Origin: Alteromonadaceae bacterium 2753L.S.0a.02
GTDB taxonomy: Bacteria; Pseudomonadota; Gammaproteobacteria; Pseudomonadales; Cellvibrionaceae
Assembly (NCBI GenBank): GCA_007827375.1
Contig: VISH01000002.1
Coordinates: forward strand, 806,001-870,000
Length of the DNA: 64,000 nt
Direction of reading: 5' to 3'
A program made the translations under genes and the position numbers. The notes under the pieces were generated by a model, which had not been told where the DNA came from, did not search any database, and was given only the letters and a program-made list of their open reading frames with translations. Positions 8,586 to 18,121 of the stretch are shown here, in pieces; the first letter of the stretch is position 1; each line of letters opens with the position of its first letter.

Positions 8586-10115
8586 TTGCAAACATCCCGC
8601 ACGCCGTTTTATGCACTGATTTTGCTCCTGCTGGTTGTGGGCTTGGGAATGACCTGGCTGCGCCACAAATCCCACGATGTGCCCTGGTTGCCGGGAGAGA
8701 AACGCCAGGTGTGGTCCATCGAAGCCAAGGTGGATTTCGTCGCGCGAGGCGAACCGGTGAAGGTTTCCCTGGCGATCCCCGATACCCAAACCCGATTTGA
8801 GCGTATTGCGGAATACTCTGCCAGCCCAGGATACGGTCTGGAGTTTGTCGAACAAAATGGTGAACGACGAGCCGAGTGGTCGATTCGCAATGCTACAGGC
8901 CTGCAAACCCTCTATTACCGTCTGGATATGCTCGTGGATGACAGCCTTAAAGTGTCAGATACCGCGCCGCCGCTGGAAGTTGCCAGTGCACTCTACGACG
9001 ATACCCCCCACGCAACTTCAGCACTGCACATGCTTTCGAGTGCTCTGGAGCGGTCTGCCGACAATTTCACCCTTGCACGTGAGCTGATTCGAGAATTCAA
9101 CGTGCAGAGCCAAAGCGCGAGTTTTTTAGCGCAGCGCCAGCCGCGCAGCCGATGGATGAAACAGCTGTTGCATTATGCCCAGGTACCAGCGCGTGAGGTA
9201 AAAGTATTAACCCTCGAAGACGGTCGTCGCAGGCAGAGTTTACAAACCTACCTGCAGGTTTTTCAGGAGGGCCAGTATCAGCTTTTCGACCCTAAGAGCG
9301 GGCGCAGCGGTCTCAGCTCCAATCAGCTGCTATGGGAATACCGTTCGGGTTCATTGCTGGATCTCGTGGGTGGCAGTCGTTCCGATGTGTCGTTCTCTAT
9401 CATCGATCAGGAAGTCCCTGTGTCTCAGGGCCTGGATAAATCGGAGCAGCAATTTTCTTTTTTGGATTTTTCCATTCACAGCCTGCCGGTCGAGGAACAA
9501 GCGCTTTTCAAAGGAATTCTGTTAGTGCCCGTGGGCGTGCTGGTTGTCGTGTTTATGCGCGTACTGATCGGGCTGCGAACCTCGGGAACCTTTATGCCCG
9601 TGCTGATCGCCATCGCATTTATTCAAACCAGTCTGGTTACCGGTTTGAGCGGCTTCATTCTAATTGTGGGGGTTGGCCTGGTTATTCGCAGTTATCTGTC
9701 GCACCTGAATTTGCTGCTGGTGGCGAGGATATCTGCGGTGATTATTTCGGTGATAGCCATGGTGTCGCTGTTTGCGGTAATTGCCTATGAACTGGGTTTA
9801 AGCGAAGGCTTAAAACTCACACTGTTCCCGATGGTTATTTTGAGTTGGACGATTGAGCGGATGTCGATCCTCTGGGAAGAGGAGGGTTCGCGGGAGGTGT
9901 TTGTCCAGGGCGGTGGGTCTCTACTTGTGGCGCTGGTCGCCTACTTAATTATGACCAACGAGGTTGTTCGCCATTTGACCTTTAATTTTATGGGGCTGCA
10001 GTTTGTATTTATGGCGCTGGTGCTGATGCTGGGCAGCTATACGGGCTATCGTCTTCTCGAGTTACGCCGATTCAGTGTGTTAGGAAAGGGTGACTCGGAT
10101 AAAGGCGAACACTAA
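8586..10115 (+). CDS. Inactive transglutaminase fused to seven membrane helices
   Basis: 509 residues, starting at TTG 8586. There is one N-terminal span (residues 9-22), a periplasmic region to about residue 300 that corresponds to the inactive transglutaminase-like domain of this family, then seven hydrophobic helices (about 305-490). The middle of the soluble part reads like a transglutaminase core (ARELIREFNVQSQSASFLAQ) but no Cys-His-Asp triad is evident. It is the second gene of the retropepsin / 7TM / ATP-grasp operon and overlaps the next gene by one base (TAATG). It probably acts as a membrane scaffold for the two enzymes. Confidence 0.85.
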   Translation: MQTSRTPFYALILLLLVVGLGMTWLRHKSHDVPWLPGEKRQVWSIEAKVDFVARGEPVKVSLAIPDTQTRFERIAEYSASPGYGLEFVEQNGERRAEWSIRNATGLQTLYYRLDMLVDDSLKVSDTAPPLEVASALYDDTPHATSALHMLSSALERSADNFTLARELIREFNVQSQSASFLAQRQPRSRWMKQLLHYAQVPAREVKVLTLEDGRRRQSLQTYLQVFQEGQYQLFDPKSGRSGLSSNQLLWEYRSGSLLDLVGGSRSDVSFSIIDQEVPVSQGLDKSEQQFSFLDFSIHSLPVEEQALFKGILLVPVGVLVVVFMRVLIGLRTSGTFMPVLIAIAFIQTSLVTGLSGFILIVGVGLVIRSYLSHLNLLLVARISAVIISVIAMVSLFAVIAYELGLSEGLKLTLFPMVILSWTIERMSILWEEEGSREVFVQGGGSLLVALVAYLIMTNEVVRHLTFNFMGLQFVFMALVLMLGSYTGYRLLELRRFSVLGKGDSDKGEH

Positions 10116-11062
10116 TGTTTGGCCTGCTGCGAGAAATTCGCGATCTGCGCCGCAGGGGCGTGCTCGGCATGAATCGCCGCAACATTGCTTATATCAGCCG
10201 CTACAATGAGCGCCGTTTGTTTCCACTGGTCGACAATAAGCTCACCACCAAACAGCTTGCTATCGACGCAGGCGTTTCTGTACCCGAGTTGATTGGCGTT
10301 ATCGAAAATCAACACGATGCCTCCTCGGCCGACGAATTGTTGCGTGAGCGTGCCAGCTTCTGCTTGAAGCCCTCTAAGGGCTCCGGCGGCAAAGGTATTT
10401 TGGTGATACGTCGCGGCGATGATGGCAAGTATCTGCGCAGCAATGGCTTAGCGATGTCCTCCGCAGATCTGCGGCGCCATATCTCCAACATTCTTGCAGG
10501 CCTGTTTTCTCTCGGTGGCGCGCCAGACCAGGTACTGATTGAGGCGCTGCTGGAGTGTGATCCGGCGCTCGCCAAATATTCTCACGAAGGTGTGCCGGAT
10601 TTACGTCTGATATTGTTTCGCGGGGTGCCGGTGATGGCCATGATCCGGCTGGCATGCGCTGCGTCAAACGGTAAAGCTAACCTGCATCAGGGCGCGGTGG
10701 GTGTCGGTATTGCGATTCGCGACGGTGTTGCGGTGCATGCAGTGCAAAATGACGTGCGAGTCACCCACCACCCTGATACCGGGCTCGATTTGGGAGAGCT
10801 TTTCATTCCGCAATGGCAGGAGATGCTTGAGTTGGGCTGCAATTGCGCCGATATGACCGGTTTGGGCTATCTTGGTGTCGATTTGGTGCTCGACAAAAAT
10901 CTCGGGCCAGCGCTCTTGGAGCTCAACGCCCGGCCGGGCCTTTCGATTCAAATCGCCAATGGCGCCGGGCTTTTACCGCGTTTGCGCAGTGTCGAGGCGA
11001 TTCGCAACCCGGCTCGTATGAGCGTTGCTGAGCGCGTTGCGTTTGCCCAGGCGCAATTCTAA
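10115..11062 (+). CDS. Alpha-L-glutamate ligase-like (RimK-related) ATP-grasp protein
   Basis: 315 residues with an ATP-grasp fold: a nucleotide-binding lid (FCLKPSKGSGGKGILVIRR) and the C-terminal metal-binding motif ALLELNARPGLSIQIANG. Early residues (RRNIAYISRYNERRLFPLV) are typical of this RimK-related group. ATP-grasp ligases join amino acids to carboxylates. Association with a retropepsin-like lipoprotein and a 7TM transglutaminase-like protein suggests it adds an amino acid or peptide tag to an unknown acceptor. It is translationally coupled to the gene before it. Confidence 0.88.
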   Translation: MFGLLREIRDLRRRGVLGMNRRNIAYISRYNERRLFPLVDNKLTTKQLAIDAGVSVPELIGVIENQHDASSADELLRERASFCLKPSKGSGGKGILVIRRGDDGKYLRSNGLAMSSADLRRHISNILAGLFSLGGAPDQVLIEALLECDPALAKYSHEGVPDLRLILFRGVPVMAMIRLACAASNGKANLHQGAVGVGIAIRDGVAVHAVQNDVRVTHHPDTGLDLGELFIPQWQEMLELGCNCADMTGLGYLGVDLVLDKNLGPALLELNARPGLSIQIANGAGLLPRLRSVEAIRNPARMSVAERVAFAQAQF

Positions 11063-11096
11063 TTTCCTGTCGCAGGCCCCTGGCGCGATATTGATT

Positions 11097-11127
11097 TTGG
11101 CGATAACGCCCAATTGCCGGGTATAAT
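11097..11127 (+). promoter_or_regulatory. Probable sigma70 promoter for proA
   Basis: A perfect -10 hexamer TATAAT at 11122-11127 is preceded, after a 19-bp spacer, by TTGGCG at 11097-11102. Transcription would start near 11134, about 33 nt before the proA ATG. The position between two co-directional genes supports a separate promoter for proA-nadD-rsfS. Confidence 0.55.
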
Positions 11128-11166
11128 GCTCATCTTTCAGGCATCTTCATCGAAGTAATAAAACGA

Positions 11167-12423
11167 ATGACAGTACAAGACTATATGAATCAGCTGGGTC
11201 GCCAGGCTCGCGATGCGTCTCGCATTATGATGGCAGCGAGTAGTGAGACCAAAAATAAAGCACTGCTGGCGATCGCTTCTGCGATCAACTCAAACCGCGA
11301 AGTAATCGCACGTGAAAACACCAGGGATCTGGAAAACGGCCGCGCTAATGGTCTCGAACCGGCGTTGTTAGATCGCCTCGAGCTGACGCCTGCACGCATT
11401 GACGGCATGATCGAAGGTCTGCAACAAATCGCGGCCTTGGCAGACCCCTGTGGTGAAATTACCGATCTCAAGTATCGCCCCTCTGGCATTCAAGTGGGGA
11501 AAATGCGGGTGCCTCTGGGGGTTGTGGGCATTATTTACGAATCGCGCCCTAACGTGACCATCGATGCTGCCAGCCTTTGTCTGAAATCGGGGAATGCCAC
11601 GATTCTGCGCGGTGGCAGCGAAGCCATCCACTCCAATCAGGCGATTGCCAAGTGCATTGCAGAAGGTCTCCAGGCGGCTAATCTGCCCGCCGCAGCCGTT
11701 CAAGTGGTCGAAACCACAGACCGTGCTGCGGTTGGTGAACTCATTACCATGCCTCAGTTCGTTGATGTGATTGTGCCGCGCGGTGGTCGCAGCTTGATTG
11801 AGCGAATAGCCAACGATGCGAAAGTCAGTGTTATCAAGCATCTTGACGGCATTTGCCACGTATACATCGACGATGAAGCGGATCTCGAAAAAGCCTTCAA
11901 TATTGCACTGAACAGCAAAACCCACCGCTATGGGGTTTGCAACGCAATGGAAACCCTATTGGTGGCCGAAAGTGTCGCGCCGCAGATTCTCCCTAAGCTG
12001 GCACAAGCCTACGCCGCAAAAGGTGTGGAATTACGCGGTTGTGAAAAAACCTTAAGTCTGTTGCCCGAGCTATCCGCAGCTACCGAGAGCGATTGGGACA
12101 CCGAGTACCTGGCCCCTATATTGGCAATTCGAATTGTTGCCGGTATGGATCAAGCCATTGAGCACATTGCGCAACACAGTTCAGCACACACCGAGAGTAT
12201 CGTTACCGAGAATTACAACAAGGCGCGGGCATTTTTAACGCGTGTGGATTCTGCCTCGGTGATGGTAAACGCGTCCACCCGGTTTGCCGACGGTTTTCAA
12301 TACGGGCTCGGTGCTGAAATAGGTATCTCCACCGATAAAATACACGCGCGCGGCCCCGTTGGGCTTGAAGGGCTCACCTCGCAAAAATGGATTGTGCTGG
12401 GCAACGGAGAAATTCTTGACTGA
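11167..12423 (+). CDS. proA: Gamma-glutamyl phosphate reductase (ProA)
   Basis: 418 residues, the normal length. It reduces gamma-glutamyl phosphate to glutamate-5-semialdehyde with NADPH in cytoplasmic proline synthesis. Seen: MRVPLGVVGIIYESRPNVT, LRGGSEAIHSN, the catalytic cysteine in YGVCNAMETLL, and the C-terminal RFADGFQYGLGAEIGIST motif. The 3' end overlaps the start region of nadD, so the two are probably co-transcribed. Confidence 0.97.
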   Translation: MTVQDYMNQLGRQARDASRIMMAASSETKNKALLAIASAINSNREVIARENTRDLENGRANGLEPALLDRLELTPARIDGMIEGLQQIAALADPCGEITDLKYRPSGIQVGKMRVPLGVVGIIYESRPNVTIDAASLCLKSGNATILRGGSEAIHSNQAIAKCIAEGLQAANLPAAAVQVVETTDRAAVGELITMPQFVDVIVPRGGRSLIERIANDAKVSVIKHLDGICHVYIDDEADLEKAFNIALNSKTHRYGVCNAMETLLVAESVAPQILPKLAQAYAAKGVELRGCEKTLSLLPELSAATESDWDTEYLAPILAIRIVAGMDQAIEHIAQHSSAHTESIVTENYNKARAFLTRVDSASVMVNASTRFADGFQYGLGAEIGISTDKIHARGPVGLEGLTSQKWIVLGNGEILD

Positions 12424-13072
12424 CCAGGCTTCGCCTTCCGCTATGGCACTATTTGGCGGCAGTTTCGATCCTGTGCACCGGGGCCATTTACAGGCAGCCG
12501 AAGAAGCTGCCATACAATTGGGGCTTGAGAAAGTCACCCTGGTGCCGTGCCATATTCCGCCGCATAAAGCGAGTTTACATGCCGCAGCCACGCAGCGTTT
12601 GATGATGCTGCGAATGGCCTTAACGGATTATCCTCACCTCGAGGTAAGTGAGTGGGAACTGCAGCAGGGGCGTGCGTCTTACACCCTGCACAGCGTTCAG
12701 TATTTTCGGGAAATCGTTGGTGATAGTGCGTGCCTGGTATTTTTGATGGGCTGGGATTCATTGCAGAAAATCGATACCTGGTACCAGTGGCAAGACTTGC
12801 TGAATTACTGCAATTTTGCGGTATGGCCGCGACCGGGTTACACAAATCTCCCGCCGAAAGTCGAACGCTGGGCGCACGATCTTCTTGTAACGCGGGAGCG
12901 TTTGAAAAACTATCCCGCTGGTAAAATAGCGATTCTGGAGACATCGCCGATCGAGATCTCCTCAACGGAACTTCGAACACAATTAGCGACCGGCCACAAC
13001 CCAGAGAAGCTGTTGCCAGGCGCTATCTTCGACTATATTCGCAAACAGAAACTTTACGGCGTAACGGCCTAG
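12416..13072 (+). CDS. nadD: Nicotinate-nucleotide adenylyltransferase (NadD)
   Basis: Transfers AMP from ATP to nicotinate mononucleotide in NAD synthesis. The nucleotidyltransferase motif ALFGGSFDPVHRGHL is at the N-terminus and the ISSTELR motif near the C-terminus. I chose TTG 12416, preceded by CGGAGA at a good distance, which overlaps the end of proA by 8 bp. An ATG at 12443 is the alternative; an upstream ATG at 12359 lies deep inside proA and is unlikely. The gene is followed by rsfS after 15 bp, the usual gammaproteobacterial arrangement. Confidence 0.95.
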   Translation: MTDQASPSAMALFGGSFDPVHRGHLQAAEEAAIQLGLEKVTLVPCHIPPHKASLHAAATQRLMMLRMALTDYPHLEVSEWELQQGRASYTLHSVQYFREIVGDSACLVFLMGWDSLQKIDTWYQWQDLLNYCNFAVWPRPGYTNLPPKVERWAHDLLVTRERLKNYPAGKIAILETSPIEISSTELRTQLATGHNPEKLLPGAIFDYIRKQKLYGVTA

Positions 13073-13087
13073 TATATTGGTACATTC

Positions 13088-13441
13088 ATGCAATCTGAAT
13101 TAAACACAATTGTTGTAAACGCTCTCGAAGACTTAAAAGGCAAGGAAATTGTCGAGCTTGATGTCACCACACTCAGTGATGTTATGGACACCCTGGTAAT
13201 TGCGACAGGCACTTCCAACCGTCATGTGAAATCCCTCGCCAACAATGTGGTGGAAGATGGTAAAGAGAAAGGTTTTCGACCGATCGGTGTGGAAGGCATG
13301 GAAACCGGAGAGTGGGTGTTGGTGGACTATGGCGATCTGGTGGTTCATGTGATGCTCGACACCACACGCACCTTTTACGAGCTCGAAAAGCTCTGGTCGA
13401 CAGAACCTGCGACGCGCCACAAGTCCAAACCAGATGCCTAG
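13088..13441 (+). CDS. rsfS: Ribosomal silencing factor RsfS
   Basis: 117 residues of the RsfS/Iojap family, which binds ribosomal protein uL14 and blocks subunit joining during nutrient limitation. Family motifs seen: the TLSDVMDTLVIATGTSNRHV segment and GWEVG-type EGMETGEWVLVDYGDLVVHV. It lies between nadD and rlmH, its usual neighbours. Confidence 0.96.
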   Translation: MQSELNTIVVNALEDLKGKEIVELDVTTLSDVMDTLVIATGTSNRHVKSLANNVVEDGKEKGFRPIGVEGMETGEWVLVDYGDLVVHVMLDTTRTFYELEKLWSTEPATRHKSKPDA

Positions 13442-13464
13442 TTAAACATCGCTGCTCCTCTCGC

Positions 13465-13941
13465 ATGAAAATAAATATCATAGCCGTGGGTGGCAAAATG
13501 CCGCGCTGGGTGCAGGAGGGTTACAACGAATACGCCAAGCGACTGCCGCGCGATTTGGAACCGCGTCTGGTGGAACTTCCCCTGGCCAACCGTTCTAAAA
13601 ACAAGAATACCGATGCCATTAAATCCAGCGAGGGTGAACAGATTCTCGCTGCGGTCGATAACCTTCCTGGCAGCAAGCGTCTGATAGCCCTTGATGTGCT
13701 GGGTAAAAAGCTCAGTACCGAATTGCTTTCAGAAAAAATGGCGGGCTGGCAGATGGATGGGCTTAACCCCTGTTTGGTTATCGGCGGGCCGGATGGCCTC
13801 TCACCAGCGTGTTTGAAGCAGGCCGATGAGAAGTGGTCGCTGTCGGGGCTCACACTACCGCACCCTTTAGTACGCGTGGTGTTGATAGAGCAACTCTACC
13901 GCGCGTGGAGTATTTTGCAGAACCACCCATACCACAAGTAG
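13465..13941 (+). CDS. rlmH: 23S rRNA pseudouridine-1915 N3-methyltransferase RlmH
   Basis: 158 residues from ATG 13465 (MKINIIAVGGKMPRWV), close to the usual ~155. It is a SPOUT-fold methyltransferase acting on helix 69 of 23S rRNA. Knot-region motifs seen: FLIGGPDGL-type CLVIGGPDGLSPAC and LPHPLVRVVLIEQLYRAWSI. The frame extends upstream to 13312, but that part overlaps rsfS and is not family sequence. It ends 4 bp before mrdA. Confidence 0.96.
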   Translation: MKINIIAVGGKMPRWVQEGYNEYAKRLPRDLEPRLVELPLANRSKNKNTDAIKSSEGEQILAAVDNLPGSKRLIALDVLGKKLSTELLSEKMAGWQMDGLNPCLVIGGPDGLSPACLKQADEKWSLSGLTLPHPLVRVVLIEQLYRAWSILQNHPYHK

Positions 13942-13945
13942 CCAC

Positions 13946-15817
13946 ATGATTTGGGCACAAAAAGAACTGCACGAATTTAAAGATCACCGCCGTGAGGCGC
14001 GTGTCTTCGGTGTGCGCGCCGTTCTGGCGTTGATGTTCGTCGTGTTCATGTTTGGCTTGTTGTTTGCGCGCTACTACAAATTACAGGTTGTGGATTATCA
14101 CGATTACGTCACCCGCTCTGATCGCAATCGTATTCACGTGCGCCCGGTGCCGCCCAATCGTGGTCTAATCTACGACAGCCGTGGTGAACTTCTCGCCGAC
14201 AATCGCCCAACCTTTACCCTCTCGATTGTGTCGGAGCGTAGCGCTAATTTAGAACAGACGCTGGATTTTATTGCCGGGCTTATTGAGCTTAGTGACAGTG
14301 ATCGCGACAGTTTCAAAAAGCGCTTGCGCCAGAAGCGTCGCCCTTTTGAAGCAGTGCCACTGCGCTATCGCCTCACTGAAGAGGAAATATCACGCATTGC
14401 CGTCAACGAATTCCGTTTGGAAGGGGTTGAGATTGAAGCTCAGTTGATGCGCTATTATCCCAAAGGTGATCTGTTCGCCCACACTGTGGGTTATGTGGGG
14501 CGTATCAGTGAAAGCGAATTAAGCAATTTCGACGAGCTGACCTATGAGCGCTACAGTGGCACGCACAGTATTGGCAAGGTTGGGCTGGAAAAATACTACG
14601 AGTCTAAATTGCTGGGTTCTGTGGGCAGTGAAAACATTGAGACTAACGCCCACGGGCGTGTCTTACGTACTTTGGAATCCGTCGATCCGGTGCCCGGCGA
14701 AGATTTACAACTGTTCCTGGACACCCATTTACAGCAGGTCGCGTCCGATGCGCTGGCCGGTAGGCGAGGCGCCCTGGTGGCCATCGATGTCGCCACCGGC
14801 GGTGTGCTGGCGATGGTCAGTGCTCCAACCTACGACCCCAATCTTTTTGTGAACGGAATTAGTTTTAAAGACTACCGAGCTTTGAACGATTCACCTGATC
14901 TACCGCTTTTTAATCGCACAATACAGGGGCAGTATCCGCCGGGCTCTACGATTAAACCGGTTTTGGGTCTCGCTGGCCTGCATACTCAGACAGTCAATTT
15001 CGCCACGCGCATTGTCGATCCCGGATACTATCAATTAGAGAATGATGAGCGTTTTTACCGTGACTGGAAAAAAGGTGGCCACGGTCGCAAAGTCGATCTG
15101 CGTCAGGCCATTGTGGAGTCGTGCGATACCTTTTTTTACGGCATGGCGTTTCGCATGGGGGTCGATAAAATCCACCCATTTGGAGCGATGTTCGGATTGG
15201 GTACACGTACCCGAATCGATCTCCCCAGTGAACGCCCGGGTTTGTGGCCATCGCGCGAGTGGAAGCAGCATGTCAGGGGTTTACATTGGTTTCCTGGCGA
15301 CAGTTTGAATATCAGCATAGGCCAGGGCGATGTTCTCACCACCCCGCTGCAGCTGGCGGTGATGACGGCCACTCTGGCGTCGCGTGGTACCCATCTCAAA
15401 CCGCGGTTGGTGAGAAAAGTGGGGGATCGCGAAACCAAACGTGAAGTGGTCGATCAAATTGAAGCAGACCCGGCTTATTGGGATTATGTGATTAGCGCCA
15501 TGGAGGGTGTGGTACACAGCCCTCGCGGCACCGCGCATCGCATTGGTCGTGGTGTCGACTACCATATGGCGGGCAAAACCGGTACTGCACAAGTGGTTGG
15601 GATTGCCCAGGACGAAGAATACGATGCAGAAAAACTCGACGAGCGCCAGTGGGATCATGCGCTTTATATAGGCTTTGCTCCGGTAGAAGCACCGCAAATT
15701 GCAGCGGCTATTATTGTAGAAAACGGCGAACACGGCTCCAGCGCTGCTGCGCCCATCGCTCGTAAATTATTTGATGCTTATTTTGAATGGGTCGCCCCGG
15801 TTAAACCTCAAAAATGA
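13946..15817 (+). CDS. mrdA: Penicillin-binding protein 2 (MrdA), elongasome transpeptidase
   Basis: 623 residues: an N-terminal cytoplasmic tail and one span (residues about 25-45), a PBP dimerisation domain from about 60 to 240 (PPNRGLIYDSRGELLADN), and a transpeptidase domain. The active serine is in GSTIKP near residue 334, the second motif is SCDTFFYGMAF and the KTG motif is AGKTGTAQV near 540. It crosslinks peptidoglycan during lateral-wall growth together with RodA, whose gene overlaps the stop codon by 4 bp. Confidence 0.97.
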   Translation: MIWAQKELHEFKDHRREARVFGVRAVLALMFVVFMFGLLFARYYKLQVVDYHDYVTRSDRNRIHVRPVPPNRGLIYDSRGELLADNRPTFTLSIVSERSANLEQTLDFIAGLIELSDSDRDSFKKRLRQKRRPFEAVPLRYRLTEEEISRIAVNEFRLEGVEIEAQLMRYYPKGDLFAHTVGYVGRISESELSNFDELTYERYSGTHSIGKVGLEKYYESKLLGSVGSENIETNAHGRVLRTLESVDPVPGEDLQLFLDTHLQQVASDALAGRRGALVAIDVATGGVLAMVSAPTYDPNLFVNGISFKDYRALNDSPDLPLFNRTIQGQYPPGSTIKPVLGLAGLHTQTVNFATRIVDPGYYQLENDERFYRDWKKGGHGRKVDLRQAIVESCDTFFYGMAFRMGVDKIHPFGAMFGLGTRTRIDLPSERPGLWPSREWKQHVRGLHWFPGDSLNISIGQGDVLTTPLQLAVMTATLASRGTHLKPRLVRKVGDRETKREVVDQIEADPAYWDYVISAMEGVVHSPRGTAHRIGRGVDYHMAGKTGTAQVVGIAQDEEYDAEKLDERQWDHALYIGFAPVEAPQIAAAIIVENGEHGSSAAAPIARKLFDAYFEWVAPVKPQK

Positions 15818-16962
15818 AAGTTACCCAGGATTTTGTACGCCGCTTACCCGATTCCCGTGACCACTTTGCGCGACAGCAGGGGCTTTGGCAGCGTATTCAC
15901 ATAGACCCCATATTACTGCTTTTATTGCTGATGCTTACCTGCTTTGGTCTGGTTGTTTTATACAGCGCCAGTGGCCAGAGCGAAGCGATGGTGAAGCGCC
16001 AATTTGTTTTTTTTAGTATTGCCTACATTGCAATGTTTGTGGTGGCACAGTTGGATATGCAAATGGTGCGGCGCTGGTCACCGTGGTTGTACGTGTTCGG
16101 CATTATTCTTTTGATTTTGGTGTTTTATATCGGCGTTGGAGCCAAGGGCGCGCAGCGTTGGATCAGTCTCGGGGTGGTTCGTTTTCAACCCTCGGAGGTG
16201 ATGAAAATCGCTGTACCTATCGTGACAGCGGCCTATTTCTCAACCCGCAGTCTACCGCCTAAATTCCGTGAAATTATTGTTAGCCTGTTTATTATTGTGC
16301 TGCCGGCGATACTGATTTTTAAACAGCCCGACCTGGGCACCGCAATTTTAATTTCTGCGTCTGGCTTAATCGTGCTGTTTCTTGCCGGGTTACCCTGGCG
16401 CTATATCATTGGCACACTGATGCTTATCGGCGCCAGTGTTTGGCCCATGTGGCATTGGGTGATGAAAGATTATCAAAAGCAACGCGTGCTCACCTTGCTC
16501 GACCCGGAAGCCGATCGTCTTGGTGCGGGCTGGAATATTATTCAATCGAAAACAGCGATTGGTTCCGGTGGGCTACAGGGAAAAGGTTTATTGAATGGCA
16601 CGCAATCACAACTGGATTTTTTACCGGAATCTCACACCGATTTTATAATTGCGGTGATGGCTGAGGAACTTGGTTTAATTGGCGTGTCTATACTAATGGC
16701 TTTGTATTTACTGGTCATCGCGCGCGGCTTACATATAGCCTGGACATCGCAAAACACATTCAACCGTTTGCTGGCCGGCAGCATAACACTCACTTTTTTT
16801 GTGTACGTGTTTGTAAATATTGGCATGGTTGCTGGTATGTTGCCTGTGGTCGGTGTACCTTTGCCGCTAGTGAGCCTCGGTGGTACTTCAATCGTAACCC
16901 TTATGACCGGGTTCGGTGTTCTTATGGCGATTGCAACGGAAAAGAAAAAGGTTGTCGTTTAA
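15814..16962 (+). CDS. rodA: Rod-shape glycosyltransferase RodA
   Basis: 382-residue SEDS-family polytopic membrane protein with about ten hydrophobic spans. Family motifs: QRWISLGVVRFQPSEVMK, FKQPDLGTAILI, LPESHTDFIIAVMAEE (the catalytic aspartate region) and the C-terminal GVPLPLVSLGGTS. It polymerises lipid II glycan strands in the elongasome with PBP2, which is encoded immediately upstream with a 4-bp overlap. Confidence 0.97.
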   Translation: MKVTQDFVRRLPDSRDHFARQQGLWQRIHIDPILLLLLLMLTCFGLVVLYSASGQSEAMVKRQFVFFSIAYIAMFVVAQLDMQMVRRWSPWLYVFGIILLILVFYIGVGAKGAQRWISLGVVRFQPSEVMKIAVPIVTAAYFSTRSLPPKFREIIVSLFIIVLPAILIFKQPDLGTAILISASGLIVLFLAGLPWRYIIGTLMLIGASVWPMWHWVMKDYQKQRVLTLLDPEADRLGAGWNIIQSKTAIGSGGLQGKGLLNGTQSQLDFLPESHTDFIIAVMAEELGLIGVSILMALYLLVIARGLHIAWTSQNTFNRLLAGSITLTFFVYVFVNIGMVAGMLPVVGVPLPLVSLGGTSIVTLMTGFGVLMAIATEKKKVVV

Positions 16963-17952
16963 GTGTTGAAATTTTTTTTAACCCTTGTCGTATTCGGGTT
17001 TCTGGCTTCTCCTTCTCTGGCAGATTATTCCACTCATCCCAACGCAGAAGCGTTTATTAAAACTCTGGTAAACGAGCATAATTTTGAGCGCGATTATGTG
17101 CTGGATATGCTGCGCCAGGCCGAGAAAAAACAAAGCATTCTCGATGCAATATCCCGCCCGGCTGAAAAAACCAAGCCGTGGAAAGATTATCGTAATATTT
17201 TTCTAGATGACGCACGTATTCAGCAAGGCGTTGAATTTTGGAACGGCAATAAACAAACCCTGCGACGTGCCGCACAGGAGATGGGCGTTGATGAGCATGT
17301 TATCGTCGCAATTATCGGGGTTGAAACACGCTACGGTCGCCACACTGGCAAATTTCGTGTGCTCGATGCACTCGCGACCCTGGGTTTCGACTACGAACCA
17401 CGTGCCAAATTCTTTTTAAAAGAATTAGAGCATGCTTTTCTGCTGGCCCGTGAGCAAAAGCAGCCCCTGCCAAGCTTGATGGGCTCCTACGCCGGAGCCA
17501 TGGGTTACGGTCAGTTTATTCCCAGTAGTTACCGCAGTTTTGCGGTGGATTTCGATGGCGACGGTTTCGCGGATATCTGGAATAACCCGGTGGATGCAAT
17601 TGGCAGTGTTGCTAATTATTTTCGCCGCCACGGTTGGAATCGCGGCGATATTGTGTTTACCAGGGCCCATATCAGTAGCGACTACAATCCCACTGTACTC
17701 AATGAAAAAGTGAAACCCCATTACACACTGGAAGAAGTGGCAGGTTTCGGTTTTACCCCGGTAAACGAGCGCTTAAAAGGTGGCGACAAGGTGGTGCCGC
17801 TGATGTATGAAGGCCAGTATGGCAAAGAGTTCTGGTTGGGGTTCCATAATTTTTATGTAATTACCCGCTACAACCGCAGCCAATTGTACGCCATGGCGGT
17901 ACACCAGCTCAGCGAGGAGCTACGCTACGGTTTTGAAAAACAGCTGTTGTAA
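16963..17952 (+). CDS. mltB: Lytic murein transglycosylase B (MltB family)
   Basis: 329 residues starting at GTG immediately after the rodA stop. The signal peptide (about 20 residues, ending SPSLA-D) lacks a lipobox, so the protein appears soluble periplasmic rather than lipidated like E. coli MltB. Catalytic glutamate in IIGVETRYGRHTGKF near residue 126; the downstream signature MGSYAGAMGYGQFIPSSYR and FDGDGFADIW fit family-3 transglycosylases. It cleaves glycan strands to anhydromuropeptides and is part of the mrdA-rodA operon. Confidence 0.94.
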   Translation: MLKFFLTLVVFGFLASPSLADYSTHPNAEAFIKTLVNEHNFERDYVLDMLRQAEKKQSILDAISRPAEKTKPWKDYRNIFLDDARIQQGVEFWNGNKQTLRRAAQEMGVDEHVIVAIIGVETRYGRHTGKFRVLDALATLGFDYEPRAKFFLKELEHAFLLAREQKQPLPSLMGSYAGAMGYGQFIPSSYRSFAVDFDGDGFADIWNNPVDAIGSVANYFRRHGWNRGDIVFTRAHISSDYNPTVLNEKVKPHYTLEEVAGFGFTPVNERLKGGDKVVPLMYEGQYGKEFWLGFHNFYVITRYNRSQLYAMAVHQLSEELRYGFEKQLL

Positions 17953-18121
17953 GTGGTAACGGCTTAAAATTAACGTAAAGTCTCATTTTGGCGCAAAATC
18001 AGCTATATTGTCGTAATTAAATGGTGCCGAAATAAATAGCGTCGAAATAAACAGTGTCTTAATAATAAGTGGCGCTAATGAAGGATGGCGCAATTGAAAA
18101 AGCACGACTTTAACGTCAGCC

